Origin: DATMGU01 sp035555315
GTDB taxonomy: Bacteria; Pseudomonadota; Alphaproteobacteria; ATCC43930; CGMCC-115725
Assembly (NCBI GenBank): GCA_035555315.1
Contig: DATMGU010000098.1
Span: forward strand, 1 to 23,723
Length of the DNA stretch: 23,723 bases
Direction: 5' to 3'
Shown: piece after piece, positions 22,877-23,723 of the stretch
How the letters are laid out: each line of letters starts with the position of its first letter
Numbering within the stretch: the stretch's first letter is position 1
The notes under the pieces: generated by a model
Seen by the model: the letters and a program-made list of their open reading frames with translations, nothing else
Told to the model about the DNA's origin: nothing
The model's database searches: none
Made by a program: the position numbers and the translations under genes

Positions 22877-23281
22877 TTATTGCAGTGCACGCGGCGCCTC
22901 ATCAACCTCGGAACGACGCCAGGAGCCACCATCGCCCTGCGGTTGCTCCATGATCCCCTGGAAATTCGTCACCCTCAGTGCGGCGGCGCACAACGCCAGG
23001 GCGGCCGAGGCGACAAGCGCGGCGGCCGGGCAGGCGACGACGCTTTGGTCGGGCCGATACAGTTCAGCCACCCAGCCGGTGAAATGGCCGTGGCAGTCAT
23101 TATGATGGGAGAGCTGGTGGACCGACCATCCCGGCGGCACCAAGCTCAATGCCGCGTCGACGGACGCCGTGAACGGCGCATGGGTGCCGCGAACCCCCAA
23201 AGCCTCGACGATTTCGGCGTCGAGCCGTTCGGACGGACCTGGCGCCGTCTCGATCCGCTGGACTAGATCCTCAATGTTCAT
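22877..23281 (-). CDS. Hypothetical protein, 134 aa
   Basis: Not assigned to a named family. It begins MNIEDLVQRIETAPGPSERLDAEIVEALG and has FTASVDAALSLVPPGW (37-52), then a Cys/His-rich stretch (SHHNDCHGHF), and ends in an Ala-rich helix (PAAALVASAALALCAAALR). Short proteins with this layout (an opening ERLD-x-I helix, (Y/F)T-x-S-(L/V/I)-DAALxLVP, an ALAL-CxAAL helix) occur as hypotheticals in alphaproteobacterial genomes and prophages. No enzyme motif. ATG 23281 has AGGGGG about 5 bases upstream; GTG 23287 is the alternative. It lies upstream of the sRNA candidate on the same strand. Confidence 0.75.
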   Translation of the reverse strand: MNIEDLVQRIETAPGPSERLDAEIVEALGVRGTHAPFTASVDAALSLVPPGWSVHQLSHHNDCHGHFTGWVAELYRPDQSVVACPAAALVASAALALCAAALRVTNFQGIMEQPQGDGGSWRRSEVDEAPRALQ

Positions 23282-23538
23282 CACCACCCCCTGCGATCCC
23301 CTATCCCCAGGGGTCGCGAAAATTCGCCAAAGGATTGCGCGCTCTTACCGCGCCGATCCCGTTAACTACGTTTACACGGGCATTTTCCGCTGGCGTTGCG
23401 GCAAAGTTGTGTCAGCGACGCGTAAGCTGCGTCGATGATGGGCGGCGGGAACCGAAACGCGTTTGAAGCCAACGCTGGAACTGGCGCACCCGCATCGGTG
23501 TCCACAGGCGTCGACGTTAGTATCCCCGACCACGCCAG
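23282..23538. other. Intergenic region left of the LysR fragment
   Basis: A stem GCGA-CCCCT / AGGGG-TCGC (23293-23317, one bulged T, 6-base loop) lies just upstream of the 134-aa gene and would fall in its leader. The rest (about 23350-23538) shows no gene I can support; the short open frames lack family features and ribosome-binding sites. Confidence 0.4.
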
Positions 23539-23723
23539 CTATGTCGGACAGTTCCCGGGTCGGCGTCTCGTACAGACGGCAGCGTGCTCGGCGCCTTGAG
23601 CCGTAAGCCAATCCCGGAGCGCGCGAATGGTCGGCATGTTCACACGAGCGGCCTCGTAAACGAGGTAGTAGCCTTCTTCCGGACAGACGATGTCGATGAA
23701 GGGGGCGACCAGCCTGCCACTCT
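23539..23723 (-). CDS. LysR-family regulator, C-terminal part only (5' end beyond window)
   Basis: Open from the right edge to TAG at 23539, 61 codons. It reads SGRLVAPF, DIVCPEEGYYLVYEAARVN, then MPTIRALRDWLTAQGA. The GRLV-PF...GYYLVY...P-I-ALRDWL pattern is the C-terminus of GcvA/AmpR-like LysR effector domains. The last 16 residues (Cys/Arg-rich tail) run past the usual end. The HTH part and target genes are outside the window. Confidence 0.78.
   Translation of the reverse strand, partial: SGRLVAPFIDIVCPEEGYYLVYEAARVNMPTIRALRDWLTAQGAEHAAVCTRRRPGNCPT

Noticed and set aside
23360..23538. Possible IS fragment or coding remnant left of the LysR end
   Set aside because: The sequence seemed faintly like transposon-associated DNA, but no frame gave a recognisable transposase and no terminal repeats were found.

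Overview
The window looks like a G+C-rich alphaproteobacterial chromosome, probably Rhodospirillales-like. This is inferred from codon bias, gene families (aapJQMP, long LivM, many LysR/MarR-controlled accessory genes) and an RNA resembling the alphaproteobacterial alpha-r8/mmgR (suhB) family. No rRNA, tRNA, CRISPR array or intact mobile element was seen. The window opens inside the 3' end of livF and closes inside a LysR-type gene.

Layout. (1) 1-5523, minus strand: a complete high-affinity branched-chain amino-acid ABC operon livK-H-M-G-F, read right to left, with a sigma-54 type promoter upstream of livK (5615-5630). (2) 5808-8623: a CadD-type membrane protein on the plus strand, a convergent hairpin, then a VOC + DUF899 pair on the minus strand, divergent from a MarR regulator with a palindromic operator candidate between them. 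(3) 8624-9765: a small, less G+C-rich accessory patch with a palindrome, an unrecognised protein with a C-terminal HEPN-like domain, and a decayed IS1595-type transposase start. (4) 9766-10739, minus: arsC and a GNAT acetyltransferase, overlapping. (5) 10935-12773, plus: an endonuclease/exonuclease/phosphatase-fold protein and an exported SIMPL-domain protein. (6) 13046-17402, plus: a second sigma-54 type promoter and the general L-amino-acid ABC operon aapJ-Q-M-P, with a long stem-loop between aapJ and aapQ. (7) 17403-20204: a hairpin, a 91-bp element with imperfect GGGG-starting inverted ends, a flavin/PNPOx-like protein and a GST on the minus strand, and a divergent LysR. (8) 20219-22705, minus: 3-mercaptopyruvate sulfurtransferase, an AlaX-type editing protein, a 17-bp x 6 tandem repeat and a NudF-like Nudix hydrolase. 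(9) 22720-23723, minus: an sRNA candidate with an anti-Shine-Dalgarno motif and a strong terminator, a 134-aa hypothetical protein and a LysR C-terminus.

How the parts connect. Two amino-acid uptake systems of different ABC families (HAAT liv and PAAT aap) sit about 7.5 kb apart. Each has a near-consensus -24/-12 element about 110 bases (liv) and 100 bases (aap) upstream of its binding-protein gene, which points to shared nitrogen (RpoN/NtrC-type) control. The rest is mostly stress, detoxification and housekeeping functions in two- or three-gene units next to their own regulators. Short tandem repeats of 15-18 bp recur in four places (N-terminus of the DUF899 gene, C-terminus of the GNAT gene, N-terminus of the Nudix gene, and the alaX-Nudix spacer), suggesting this genome is prone to local duplication.
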